Made by a program: the position numbers and the translations under genes. The notes below the pieces were generated by a model, which worked only from the letters and a program-made list of their open reading frames with translations, was not told where the DNA came from and made no database searches. A DNA stretch of 64,000 bases from Halodesulfovibrio marinisediminis DSM 17456. GTDB taxonomy: Bacteria; Desulfobacterota; Desulfovibrionia; Desulfovibrionales; Desulfovibrionaceae. Each line of letters starts with the position of its first letter. Within the stretch, counting starts at the first letter, position 1. Shown here in pieces: positions 17,386-26,132 of the stretch. The stretch lies in the NCBI RefSeq assembly GCF_900129975.1, contig NZ_FSRG01000004.1, positions 372,001 through 436,000 on the forward strand, given 5' to 3'.

Positions 17386-18653
17386 AGGTTTTCTACTCCT
17401 TGATACAGGACAACGCTGCGTTGTGACTTGATCACATCATGAAGCGCTTTGAGATTTCCGTCCTTGATGAGGGCTCGGGCAGACTTTGCACGCTGGGAGT
17501 TTGTGTTGGGCAATAGAAGGAATTCCGGAACATCGAGTTTCCATCCTCCGTTATCTGTCGGGATTAGCTCTTGATGGATGACTCCAAGAAGGCATTCGGA
17601 AAGGTTGAGCGCAGCTGCCTCACCGGTCGTTTCCTTTGCCCATGTGAGGAGGCGATCAAGAGCAGCCACAACGCCGTTTCCGTGAATGGTGCTGAAAATG
17701 AGCTGGTGACTTGAGCTGAGACTTACCTGCAACAACTCACTTGCGGTCGTGCTTCCGAGTACCTCACCGATGTAGATGATGTCTGCTGTAGAGCGATGTG
17801 AGACCTGAAGAACAGCAGGAAGGTCCGCTTCACTGTCTAGGTCGCACTGCCAGCAAGTACCATGTTCGCCGTGCATTCCGCTTAACGGCATTTCAGCGGG
17901 CATTTCGATACTCAGGGCATGGCCGCCGAACTTAACGAGACGTTTTGAAATGCATGAGGCAGCCGATGTTGTTTTGCCGGAAGCTTGTGCGCCGGAGAAA
18001 AGGATTAGTCCCTTTTTCTGGTTGGCATCTGTAAGCCATTCAGCAATAGGCTCTGGAAGCCCGAGACTGTAGAAGTCTGGAATGGTGTCCATACCTTTCC
18101 TTAAAGAGAAAGCATGTCCGTTTCCGGAGGCAATTCCGTCAAACACAGCAACGCGGTATGAGCGGCCTTTGAAGTTGATCCGGAAGGAATGACGCTTGTG
18201 CTTTGCAAACTCGCTATTCACCTGAGCACGCAGCTCGTCGATCTCTTCCTGAAACTCACTTGGTGAAGGCAGCACTTGTCGCCCGAAGCCTCGTAACCCG
18301 CGCAAATAGGTTCCGCTTCCGTTGTTGAGCAGGATGTCTGAAAACTCAAGCTCATTGAGCGTCAGCGGCTTTTCGTTCGGGTCTACAAGCGCAGCTTCAC
18401 CTCTGGAGATTGAGAACACACCTTCTTTTGCAGCGATGATATTGTAGTTGTACTTTTCAACAGGAACAGTGAATGAACGTAATTCAGGGGGCATAGAGCG
18501 CTTTTCATCGATAGCTGCGATGAGTTGTGCCACATCTTCGAGAAACTCTGTGTCATCGTGATCCATTGGGATCTGTTCTTGTTCGCCCAGGACAACAATT
18601 TGTTCTGAACCGAAAACAAGAATGCTGGAAAAGGTTAAGTCACTAAGACGCAT
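17382..18653 (-). CDS. Second type IV pilus ATPase, PilT-like
   Basis: This is a GspE/PilT-superfamily ATPase of 423 aa, additional to PilQ. The nucleotide-binding loop is FSGAQASGKTTSAASC (near residue 215-230), a degenerate Walker A with Ala-Gln-Ala in place of the usual Pro-Thr-Gly. Later motifs include IEMPAEMP (Asp-box region), ADIIYIGEVLGSTTASELL (Walker B) and LIFSTIHGNG (His box). There is no four-cysteine zinc site, unlike PilQ, which favours a PilT/PilU-like retraction role over assembly. The classical R64 pil operon has one ATPase, so a second one here suggests a retractable thin pilus. Function is inferred only from sequence motifs. Confidence 0.75.
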   Translation of the reverse strand: MRLSDLTFSSILVFGSEQIVVLGEQEQIPMDHDDTEFLEDVAQLIAAIDEKRSMPPELRSFTVPVEKYNYNIIAAKEGVFSISRGEAALVDPNEKPLTLNELEFSDILLNNGSGTYLRGLRGFGRQVLPSPSEFQEEIDELRAQVNSEFAKHKRHSFRINFKGRSYRVAVFDGIASGNGHAFSLRKGMDTIPDFYSLGLPEPIAEWLTDANQKKGLILFSGAQASGKTTSAASCISKRLVKFGGHALSIEMPAEMPLSGMHGEHGTCWQCDLDSEADLPAVLQVSHRSTADIIYIGEVLGSTTASELLQVSLSSSHQLIFSTIHGNGVVAALDRLLTWAKETTGEAAALNLSECLLGVIHQELIPTDNGGWKLDVPEFLLLPNTNSQRAKSARALIKDGNLKALHDVIKSQRSVVLYQGVENL

Positions 18654-18662
18654 ATGTGCTCC

Positions 18663-19205
18663 TTAGTTAGAGGTGAAAGTAAGGGTGTTAGTGTTTGTGC
18701 ACTGCGCTGCTGCTTCTGAAACAATGCTGTTCTGGTTGAGGGTGGAGCCGTTAACTTTGACCTCGACCCATGAGCCGCTCTGGTAAGTGGCAAGCTTGGT
18801 GCATGCTCCTTGAGGGACTTCTGCAAGTCCGATTACAAAGGTGTTCGGGTTAACGCCGGCTTCAACTGTCACAGCACCGTTCCAGACGTTGCGAATACCG
18901 TTACTTTTCTCCATTTTCTTTGGAATGATGCCGGAGGTTTTGGCGCTAGCAGTTGTCAGTCCCGCATAATCCGGAGATGAGGTGTAGAGCTGCTTAATCT
19001 CCATACGAAGAGTGGAGAGGGCCTGTTCTGTGTCTGCGAGGTTGTTGTTTTCGTACAGGTTACTGAAGAGAAGTCCGACGCCGGCAAGCATGATGAGAGA
19101 AAACAGGGTTGCTCCCAGCATGTCGGCCATTGCCCAGCCGCCTTGTTTTTTAAGATGTGGAGGAAGGTTTGGGGTGTTGTGAGTAGTCGTTTCTTGAGTA
19201 TTCAT
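18663..19205 (-). CDS. pilS: Major type IVb prepilin PilS
   Basis: This is the structural subunit of the thin pilus. A 23-residue leader ends in Gly22-Gly23, and the mature protein would begin at Trp24 (WAMADMLGATLFSLIML). Cleavage at Gly23-Trp24 is what is known for R64 PilS. Position +5 is Asp instead of the usual Glu. A hydrophobic helix is followed by a soluble domain with two C-terminal cysteines (GACTK, AAAQCTNTN) that can form the D-loop disulphide. Its length, 180 aa, is typical. No dedicated prepilin peptidase (PilU) is present in the window, so a host enzyme probably processes it. Confidence 0.88.
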   Translation of the reverse strand: MNTQETTTHNTPNLPPHLKKQGGWAMADMLGATLFSLIMLAGVGLLFSNLYENNNLADTEQALSTLRMEIKQLYTSSPDYAGLTTASAKTSGIIPKKMEKSNGIRNVWNGAVTVEAGVNPNTFVIGLAEVPQGACTKLATYQSGSWVEVKVNGSTLNQNSIVSEAAAQCTNTNTLTFTSN

Positions 19206-19214
19206 AATGATCTC

Positions 19215-20288
19215 CTAGTATTGAACTGAAGGACTAAGTTGTTGTTGAAGGGATGAAACTGCGAGTGCGATGCTGCAAAGCACAGCAAGGATTTGGAAGA
19301 GAAGGGCATAGTTGAGAATTTTGCATTGCCCTTTAATGTGGTCGATGCCTTCTGTGAGCCACTGCTGTGCAATGGAGTAAAGACGGGCATCAAAGCCAGG
19401 AAGTGTGGAGTAGATGACAAGATCTTCGACGATTTCTTTGTCCGGAAACTCAAAACCGCTGTCGTCCAGTGCTTCGCCGAGACTTTTGCCGAGATTAAGC
19501 TGTGCGCGAAACGCATAGACGCGTTCTTTAAGCCATTTGTTTCGCTTGCTGGATTCCAGCATGTCATCCAGAACAACAGAGAGCTGCACGTTTGCTTTGA
19601 GCATAGTGGCTAACGTGAAAAGCCAGATAGATCCTTGAATCAACCTGTAGAGTGACCACGGCGGGAGCTTGTCGCATTTAATTCTGAGTTTTCCAGTGAA
19701 GTACGGAAAGGTGCTCAAAATGGATGCCAGAGAGCCGGCTACACTACACAACAATAAGCCCCCTGACGGCGAGCCGATAAACAAGGCAGCTGAGTAGAGA
19801 GTGGCTGCTGCACCGCGCCAGCTCGCAGGATCTACGATGAGCGAAAGCTGCGGGACAACGTAGTGCGCAAGAACCAGCATGAAAACGAGTAATAGGGAAC
19901 AAAGCAGGATCGGATAGCTCAGTGCTTCGATAATGGCTTTGACAATTTTTTGCTTTGCTTCAATCAACCCGCAGGTCAGCTCAAGAGCATGAGGCAGATC
20001 GCCACCGTCCACACCACTTTTAATCAGCATGTATTCTGCATCAGGAATGAAACCATAGAAAGCGTCAGCCAGAGAGCCGCCACCCTGCATACGCAGAAGC
20101 GCTTCAGAGAAGATCATCTGTTGTGGATTACTTTTTCGGGCAAGCCGCTCATGCATGGTTTCGAGGGCATCGTTTAGGCTCAGTCCGTTCTCAGTCATCG
20201 CAGCAAGTTTTAGGTAAAACTTACGGCGAACTTTTCCGGAAAAGAACAGGGCGGAGATGATGCGCATTTTGTCAGACTGGGCAAACAT
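19215..20288 (-). CDS. pilR: Thin-pilus inner-membrane platform protein PilR
   Basis: This GspF/PilC-family polytopic membrane protein is the platform on which the pilus is assembled by the PilQ ATPase. It shows LAAMTENGLSLNDALETM and QGGGSLADAFYGFIPDAE (the first cytoplasmic GspF half) and three hydrophobic stretches (about residues 117-140, 160-195 and 325-347). A second GspF-like half contains MLKANVQLSVVLDDMLES and NLGKSLGEALDDSGFEF. Its length, 357 aa, is usual for PilR. It overlaps pilQ at one base and starts at ATG 20288. Confidence 0.88.
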   Translation of the reverse strand: MFAQSDKMRIISALFFSGKVRRKFYLKLAAMTENGLSLNDALETMHERLARKSNPQQMIFSEALLRMQGGGSLADAFYGFIPDAEYMLIKSGVDGGDLPHALELTCGLIEAKQKIVKAIIEALSYPILLCSLLLVFMLVLAHYVVPQLSLIVDPASWRGAAATLYSAALFIGSPSGGLLLCSVAGSLASILSTFPYFTGKLRIKCDKLPPWSLYRLIQGSIWLFTLATMLKANVQLSVVLDDMLESSKRNKWLKERVYAFRAQLNLGKSLGEALDDSGFEFPDKEIVEDLVIYSTLPGFDARLYSIAQQWLTEGIDHIKGQCKILNYALLFQILAVLCSIALAVSSLQQQLSPSVQY

Positions 20289-21874
20289 TATTTGCCTCCG
20301 GCACCGGACATGCGGTTCAAGTCCTCTGCGTTGAAGCTGTAGTGCCCAAATGCTTTGTCGTAGTTAAGCGGAACGCCGAGTTTCTTTTCAACGGCTGTCG
20401 GGTCCACTTTTCCTTCACTAATGAGATCAAGAGCGTGCCCGACGTAGGACTTACCGTTCTGTTCGTTGATCCAATGTTTATGTGCGCCGATGAAGTCATT
20501 TTTACGCAGGTGCTCGAGCATGATGTAATCGGTTGCAATGACTTCAGCCACAACAGTCTGACTGACGATTCCCATGTTGTCGCAGTGCTCGCAGCCATTA
20601 CCTTTGAAGTAGACGTTTTCAAGCTTGTCGGTGTCGATGACTTCCAACATGCGGTTAAAAACACCACGGGGAAGGATGCGCAGGCGCTCTGGATCATTCT
20701 CCGGTAGTTTCACGATCTCTGTGAACGGACGTTTGCAGTGCTCGCAAAGCACAGGCACCAGACGTTGGTTGATGAGTCCGGAGCAAATAGAATGATCACA
20801 AAGGTAGTTTCTTGGCTGGGCAATGCCGTAGTCAGTGAGCATTGTCGACAGCAGTGTAATGATGTTCAGCGCGCTTGATGCGTGGGTGGATGTCCAAATG
20901 CTGTGACCTGTCTGCGCAGCTCGCAGAACGGCCATGACGACTTCCGGATAACGCATTTCGCCGATCATCAAGCCGTCGATGTCTGAGCGCATCATGCCGC
21001 CAAGGGCAGCCCTGAAGAGAACAGCACGCTTTGCTTCATCTGTGTAGTCACTGACAAGACGGATCTGCTTCACGAGGTTCATGGTGAATTCCGGCGGATC
21101 TTCCAGAGACATGTAAGACTTGTCTCTGTTCTCAGCGGCAATGCTCTCCATGACATGTTTCATAGCAGTGGTTTTACCGGAACCAGTAGGGCCGGAGAAG
21201 ATCACGCATCCCGAACGGGTTGAGAGGTACTTGAAGATTTCAATATGTTGCTCGGTGTAACCGAGAGTTCGCATACGTTCTTCAAGTGTACCTGTTGCTT
21301 CTGTAACGTCGTACAAGAGGCGCATAGCCATGAATGTGCCTTGCTTGTCTTTTGCCATTTCAGCTTGAAGCGGCTCAGTGTGCAGACGAACAGACTGGAC
21401 ATCAGCCGGCAAAAATTCACTTTTGAGTGTGGCGTCCTGTCGCTCAGTTTTACTGAAGTTGGAATCAGCTCCCTCAGTCATGGTGGTGTACATCGAGCTT
21501 AAAAGCTTATGACCCACGCCTTCCGGAAGCTGTTCGCGTTCTTCGAGCATTCCCATTCTACGGAACTGGATTGTGGTGAATGCGCCATAATCGGCAATGT
21601 GAATGTCGGATGCACCGACCTCACGGGCATCTTGCAGAATATTAACGGCCATGTTCTGAACCTCACTTTCACTGACGGCCTTCTTATTTTTCTTGTAGAG
21701 CTCGGCAAATTCCTTGATGGAGTGCCACTTGTTTTCCGTAAAGCCTTTGCGAGCTGCAAAGCTGAGGTAGGAGAGCAGCTCGTGGTCGTCTTTGGCCAGC
21801 GAGTCGGAAATATGCACCACACCATCAACGATGATGACGGTTCCTTTGAGGTTTTCAGGCATTGCGGAGTTCAT
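20288..21874 (-). CDS. pilQ: Thin-pilus assembly ATPase PilQ
   Basis: This GspE-family cytoplasmic ATPase drives assembly of the R64-type pilus; it is not the secretin called PilQ in type IVa systems. Motifs are SGPTGSGKTTAMKHV (Walker A, near residue 225), SLEDPPEF (Asp box), IDGLMIGEMRYPEVVMA (Walker B) and IWTSTHASSA (His box). Two CxxC pairs (LCEHCKRP and GCEHCDNMG) form the zinc site typical of assembly ATPases. Its length, 528 aa, is normal. It starts 2 bp after the pilP stop and is followed directly by pilR. Confidence 0.92.
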   Translation of the reverse strand: MNSAMPENLKGTVIIVDGVVHISDSLAKDDHELLSYLSFAARKGFTENKWHSIKEFAELYKKNKKAVSESEVQNMAVNILQDAREVGASDIHIADYGAFTTIQFRRMGMLEEREQLPEGVGHKLLSSMYTTMTEGADSNFSKTERQDATLKSEFLPADVQSVRLHTEPLQAEMAKDKQGTFMAMRLLYDVTEATGTLEERMRTLGYTEQHIEIFKYLSTRSGCVIFSGPTGSGKTTAMKHVMESIAAENRDKSYMSLEDPPEFTMNLVKQIRLVSDYTDEAKRAVLFRAALGGMMRSDIDGLMIGEMRYPEVVMAVLRAAQTGHSIWTSTHASSALNIITLLSTMLTDYGIAQPRNYLCDHSICSGLINQRLVPVLCEHCKRPFTEIVKLPENDPERLRILPRGVFNRMLEVIDTDKLENVYFKGNGCEHCDNMGIVSQTVVAEVIATDYIMLEHLRKNDFIGAHKHWINEQNGKSYVGHALDLISEGKVDPTAVEKKLGVPLNYDKAFGHYSFNAEDLNRMSGAGGK

Positions 21875-21876
21875 GA

Positions 21877-22605
21877 TTACTCCTTGAAAGGCAGGGTGAT
21901 GACCCCGTTGGTAGTTTTAACTGTGACGCGATTATATGCGATCGAAGAAATGGTTCCGGACGAAAGTCTGTCTCCTGCAGAAACAGTGCGGACAGGTTTG
22001 CCTGTGCTCTGGAACTGAAGGGTTGCTGTCAGCTGGTCTTCAATTCCTTGAACTGAGAGGACGACAGGGGGAGTGCTTCGCTTTTTCGTTTTGGGACGAG
22101 GCAAGTGGTACACTTTAGGTGTGACCACAGGGCGGATCTCCTGATTCAAATCTTTGAGGCGTTTTTCCTTCTGAGCGATCTCAACTTTGACGTTGAGAAT
22201 TTCCAGCTTTGATTTGAGAAAGTCGAGAGCGCTAAGGTGTGCTACTTTTTCAGGCGAAAGAGTAGGTTTGTTTGAATCGACTTTTTTGGTGTCTTTAGAG
22301 TTATCGACAATAGGCTTATCTATTTTTCCGTCGTTTTTTGATGCCTTTTCTTCTTTTTTTGCCTTTGGAGTAGAAAGAGACGGCTTTTTCTCTGTATTGT
22401 GGCCTGCCGCCTGTTGGGCGGCAGGTCTTTTCTCATTCCCGCTATTGAAAAGCTGGGTGAGCTGCTTTGTTGCTTTCTGTGCCTCTTCTTGCGTAGCAGG
22501 CTTAGCTTGAAGCTTCTTTTTTTCCTCTTTAGGAGCCGCATGAACTGTCGCTGCAAAGACGAAACAAAGCAGTAGGGCAAGTGTTGTGAGGTTAGTTTTT
22601 CGCAT
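21877..22605 (-). CDS. pilP: Thin-pilus periplasmic protein PilP
   Basis: This 242-residue secreted protein has a signal peptide (residues 2-23, cleaved near TVHA-AP) and a long lysine/alanine/proline-rich, low-complexity middle. The folded C-terminal domain contains PVVLSVQGIEDQLTATLQF, GDRLSSGTISSI and YNRVTVKTTNGVITLPF. The C-terminal pattern matches the R64 PilP family, and the position after pilO and before pilQ supports it. It probably links the inner-membrane PilO to the secretin PilN. It overlaps the end of pilO by 14 bp. Confidence 0.8.
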   Translation of the reverse strand: MRKTNLTTLALLLCFVFAATVHAAPKEEKKKLQAKPATQEEAQKATKQLTQLFNSGNEKRPAAQQAAGHNTEKKPSLSTPKAKKEEKASKNDGKIDKPIVDNSKDTKKVDSNKPTLSPEKVAHLSALDFLKSKLEILNVKVEIAQKEKRLKDLNQEIRPVVTPKVYHLPRPKTKKRSTPPVVLSVQGIEDQLTATLQFQSTGKPVRTVSAGDRLSSGTISSIAYNRVTVKTTNGVITLPFKE

Positions 22606-23857
22606 ATAGTTCTCCCGTGATGGTCCATCCTTGTGGAAGGTAGGTGATGTGATTGATCACAACGCCAGGAAGGTCGTGAAGTGAGTTGAGAAGAGACTGG
22701 TCAGTAATGGCAGTGCTCGGGATTCCAGAAAGCGTCCACTTGCAGTGACGCCAAGGGGAAGTGAAGAACAAAGGCTTGCCAATGACATCACTTACTTTGT
22801 GAGTCTTCGGCTCTGACCAGGTTACGTTGATATGCGCCTGAGCTGCTGCTGTGAGCTGGTACAGTTTGCCCACAGCTTTCTTTTTTGGGAAAAGCTCTTT
22901 TGATGGGCGCTTGCATTCTATGTGGAGTGTATAAGACGAGACTGCCTTAGTCGGTGTTTTCGTATCCAACGAGGCAGGATCTCCAAACATCACCGGTGGG
23001 GCATCAAAGCGAGCACCTTTTGTGTGGTTCCATTCTGTCTTAAGTAACGGCGGTATTGTTTTCAGATCACATGTAGTGCTGTAGAGTGCCCAGCCATTGT
23101 TGTAGAGCGAAATGTTCTGCATTATCGGAAGACAAAGTGTTGCCACGTGAGCGACATCTGGAAACTGTTCCCATACCTTTGGGAAGAACTGCTCCGGAGC
23201 TTCTTCAAGCGCTTTACGTCTATCTAAAGCATTTTTAGCGTTCATCTGTTGCTGAATGCGTTTGAAGTCTGCAAGCTTTTGTTCTTCGTACTTTGTATAA
23301 GCCGAGTAACCGCCAACGAGAATGAGCAAGAAGATAATCAGCTTGAGTGAGGTAGGAATTCGTCGCTCTTCGACTGAACGTAGTCTCTGGGCAGGTTTTA
23401 TGAGTCCTTTGAACTGTTCGGCAGTACCGTCTACCGTGTCAGTAAGGATTTCGGTTTCCCATTGTGAGATAGCGCGGAATCGCTTGAGATGGCTGTCTGC
23501 TTCTTCCAGAGACGTAAAAATAGCGTCGCCGTCAGCTAGCGGTTTACCGTCTTTTACTGCGCAAACCCACCAAAGTTGCTGTCCTTCAGACTCTTCAAGC
23601 AAGAAGCGTCCGAGCCATGTATCCGGTGTGCGATCAATAAGAGCGCAGACAAGAGAAGGGTAGGACTTAATCTTTCCTTCAAGGTTTCCAAGGCCGAACT
23701 GTGAGTTGCGAATAACGTAGCAGTTGAAGTGCTCTTCTTTAAATTCAGCAACCTGTTTACGGATGTGATCGAGCTGATCCCGTTTCTTGGTGCCATTGAG
23801 AACCTGCCACCAAAGCCCGACAGCATAGGCTCTGCCGTTGATTTTGATGCTAAGCAT
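22592..23857 (-). CDS. pilO: Thin-pilus inner-membrane protein PilO
   Basis: This is a PilO2-type component of type IVb pili. The N-terminal 170 residues are cytoplasmic (INGRAYAVGLWWQ, PDTWLGRFLLEESEGQQLWW). A membrane helix follows near residues 172-190 (LIIFLLILVGGYSAYTKYEE), then a periplasmic domain of about 230 residues. It ends in LTGEL-like sequence, GWTITGELYAKN. Its length, 421 aa, matches the family. It overlaps pilN by 8 bp and pilP by 14 bp, so the three are translationally linked. Confidence 0.82.
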   Translation of the reverse strand: MLSIKINGRAYAVGLWWQVLNGTKKRDQLDHIRKQVAEFKEEHFNCYVIRNSQFGLGNLEGKIKSYPSLVCALIDRTPDTWLGRFLLEESEGQQLWWVCAVKDGKPLADGDAIFTSLEEADSHLKRFRAISQWETEILTDTVDGTAEQFKGLIKPAQRLRSVEERRIPTSLKLIIFLLILVGGYSAYTKYEEQKLADFKRIQQQMNAKNALDRRKALEEAPEQFFPKVWEQFPDVAHVATLCLPIMQNISLYNNGWALYSTTCDLKTIPPLLKTEWNHTKGARFDAPPVMFGDPASLDTKTPTKAVSSYTLHIECKRPSKELFPKKKAVGKLYQLTAAAQAHINVTWSEPKTHKVSDVIGKPLFFTSPWRHCKWTLSGIPSTAITDQSLLNSLHDLPGVVINHITYLPQGWTITGELYAKN

Positions 23858-25349
23858 TTAAGTCTCCGGCACTTTCGACATCAATTGTGATCACAATGAT
23901 GCGTTTTTCGCGCTGGGCGCTTTGACCAGCTGCAAGGATGTTCACCCCTTCAGATTCAATGCCTTTCTCCTGTTCAAAGCCTGCCAGAACAAGAGTCTGT
24001 CCCATGTTCATGCTGATTTGTTGAGCAAAGCTGCGAGTAGAAAGCTGTGGCAGCTGAATAGTCTGATCTCCAGACTTGAACTCCACAAGCTTGTCGAGAG
24101 AAGAAAGGGACACATTGCATTGCAGGATTACGCGTCGGCGGTCGAGGATGTGCGGGATTACAGCCATTGCAAACCCTGGGGAAACTTCCCCTGCTGTCAA
24201 TTCAGTACTTGAAGTGTCGTTTGTCGTGGTAATTTTGGTGCCTGCCAGGTAAGCGATACGTCGATCGACCTGAACAGGTAGTGTCTGGTTGTTCATGCTG
24301 ATGCCGCTGCCGGATGTGAGCAGTGTGGTGCGACCTTTCTTTTTAAGCGCACGAAGCACAGCTTCAGAGCCGTTCAGCTGGCTATTACCCAGAATTGTAG
24401 CGGTAAGAGAACCTGCTCCGTCCAAGAGCTGATAAGGGTTTGCGACGGTTGACGCTAATTTGATCCCAGAACCTTCAAGTAATACTTTAAGGTTTATTCC
24501 TGTGGATGTGTTGTCAGAAAGTTCAAGCGCCCAGACATGAACGCTGAGAGCAACCTGTTTGCCGAGCTTAGCATTGATGCTGTTGATGTACTTCTCAATG
24601 CGGCGCAGTGCGGGTGCTGTATCGGTTACTGTAATAGTCCCGCTGGATTTGCTCATTGAAACACTGCCGCGCTTTGACAGCATTGATTCAACGCCTTTTT
24701 TACATTCTGTCCATGCATCGGTTTTGTAGCGGCTTTTGCTTGTCTGGGATGTCTGTGAGGAAGATCCGGAAGCACTGGCAGCGTTGCCGGAATCGGAACT
24801 TTTTGACTCCGTGTTGTTCGTAATCGTGCCTTCAAACCCGACTTCACTCGGTGAGGTGAAGAGAGTGAAAGTCTTAACTTGCAGATATGAAAACTCTACG
24901 ACTCCATTTTCATATTCCCAGCTCTGCCCGAAGTGCTGCCCTATGGTGTTCAGTAGGTTTTCAACTGTTCCATGATACGCCAGCGAAATTCGTTTAGGTT
25001 GCCTAACAATGCCTTCTTTGGAGTTAGACTGTGCCTTTTCATCAACAGAGTATTTGATTCCAAGGGGTACAATGTCTTGAATGGCATTTACAAGCTCAGG
25101 GAGAGTCCCCCTCGTGCGCAGAGTTATCTTTTTACTGAAGATGAATGGGAGAGCTGCACCTCGGTCGATCTTTACTGGATCAGCGCCGAGATAAGCTTGC
25201 TGGATGACTTGAATCGTTTGTGGCTGAACAGTTTGCTTCAGCTTTGCAGCCTGATGCTGAATGCGCGTCTGTGGCTCGTTGGGGGTATTCAGAGCGCACC
25301 CAGAGAGAACTGAAGTTATGAGGAGCAGTGTAATAAGAGCTTTTCGCAT
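23850..25349 (-). CDS. pilN: Thin-pilus outer-membrane secretin lipoprotein PilN
   Basis: This secretin lets the thin pilus cross the outer membrane. The signal peptide ends in a lipobox, VLSGC, with lipidated Cys18. An N0-type domain occupies roughly residues 70-170, followed by a serine-rich spacer (SSDSGNAASASGSSSQTSQTS), an N1-type domain with TDTAPALRRIEKYINSINA, and the secretin core. Core signatures are VALSVHVWALELSDN, the multiple beta strands, and MGQTLVLAGFEQEKG near the end. Its length, 499 aa, is right for PilN. It lies between the TrbH/TcpQ lipoprotein and pilO. Confidence 0.9.
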   Translation of the reverse strand: MRKALITLLLITSVLSGCALNTPNEPQTRIQHQAAKLKQTVQPQTIQVIQQAYLGADPVKIDRGAALPFIFSKKITLRTRGTLPELVNAIQDIVPLGIKYSVDEKAQSNSKEGIVRQPKRISLAYHGTVENLLNTIGQHFGQSWEYENGVVEFSYLQVKTFTLFTSPSEVGFEGTITNNTESKSSDSGNAASASGSSSQTSQTSKSRYKTDAWTECKKGVESMLSKRGSVSMSKSSGTITVTDTAPALRRIEKYINSINAKLGKQVALSVHVWALELSDNTSTGINLKVLLEGSGIKLASTVANPYQLLDGAGSLTATILGNSQLNGSEAVLRALKKKGRTTLLTSGSGISMNNQTLPVQVDRRIAYLAGTKITTTNDTSSTELTAGEVSPGFAMAVIPHILDRRRVILQCNVSLSSLDKLVEFKSGDQTIQLPQLSTRSFAQQISMNMGQTLVLAGFEQEKGIESEGVNILAAGQSAQREKRIIVITIDVESAGDLNA

Positions 25350-25352
25350 GCG

Positions 25353-26132
25353 TTAATCCTCCCGAACTTCGAGGACGGAGTTTTGTTGGTAAAGTGTGAC
25401 TCGAAGAGAGTTACCGCTACGGTTCATACGGGTGAAAAGACGTTTAACTGCGCCATAGAAGCTTCCTTTGAATGTGGCATTTGCCTGCATTTCAAAGTCG
25501 TGCGCTGCTTTCCAGACGAGCTGGTACTTTGCCTTTTGTGCCCATTCAGAAAGCTGCTTTTTGAGACTTCCTGGTTGGATGTGCCAAGTGTGGTCTTCTG
25601 ATGCTTCGTAAGGCTCAAGTTGGGCGCTGTTGGAGCTGACAAGGGTGAAAAGAGCTTCTGTGCTTGTAGCAACTCCTTGCTCAAAGAACCCTGCTTCAGA
25701 GCTGTAGCTGTAAATGTGGTTTACGCTGTAGCCGTCTGAAAACTTGAGGCGCAGGTAGCTGGCTTTTGTTTTCTGGTCAGGTGAAGCAATGGCATCCATC
25801 AGGTAAGAACATTGCAGCACCTCTATTTCCGGCTCTTCAGTAGAGTCTATGGAGAATCCTTTTTCGCGTAATTGCGCTTCAAAGAGTGACCCAAATTTGT
25901 CGAATTCTCTGTAGTGAAGCCCGATAGTTGTTCTTCCTGGCGGGTATCTGTCAGCAACTCTTTGTGCAGTCAGTTCCGCAAGTGACTGCATATGTTCTTC
26001 TGGAACATCTGACATTCCATTGTACGCTTGCCACGACTCCATGACAGGTCTGTGCGTCTTGGCAGCGCAGCCTGAAAGCAGGGCAAGTGCTAGCAGTAGC
26101 AAGACTGTGCGGCGTAGTGATAGAGAGATCAT
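25353..26132 (-). CDS. Lipoprotein joining a TrbH-like N-terminus to a TcpQ/PilL-like C-terminus
   Basis: This 259-residue lipoprotein has lipobox LLSGC with Cys22. Residues 25-140 resemble TrbH of P-type systems (MSDVPEEHMQSLAELTAQRV, RYPPGRTTIGL). Residues 175-259 follow the TcpQ/PilL pattern: W-x-I-x-PGSLKKQLSEWAQKA, YQLVWKAAHDFE, FKGSFYGAVKRLF and ending YQQNSVLEVRED. It lies between trbG and pilN, exactly where trbH would be followed by the pilus genes. The protein may dock the outer-membrane TrbG ring to the PilN secretin. The fusion reading rests on motif recognition; no profile search was possible. Confidence 0.68.
   Translation of the reverse strand: MISLSLRRTVLLLLALALLSGCAAKTHRPVMESWQAYNGMSDVPEEHMQSLAELTAQRVADRYPPGRTTIGLHYREFDKFGSLFEAQLREKGFSIDSTEEPEIEVLQCSYLMDAIASPDQKTKASYLRLKFSDGYSVNHIYSYSSEAGFFEQGVATSTEALFTLVSSNSAQLEPYEASEDHTWHIQPGSLKKQLSEWAQKAKYQLVWKAAHDFEMQANATFKGSFYGAVKRLFTRMNRSGNSLRVTLYQQNSVLEVRED

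Noticed and set aside
22385-22430. Strong GC hairpin inside pilP
   Set aside because: It falls in the low-complexity KRPAAQQAAGHN-coding part of pilP; repeated alanine/glutamine/arginine codons can explain the palindrome, and there is no T-run.
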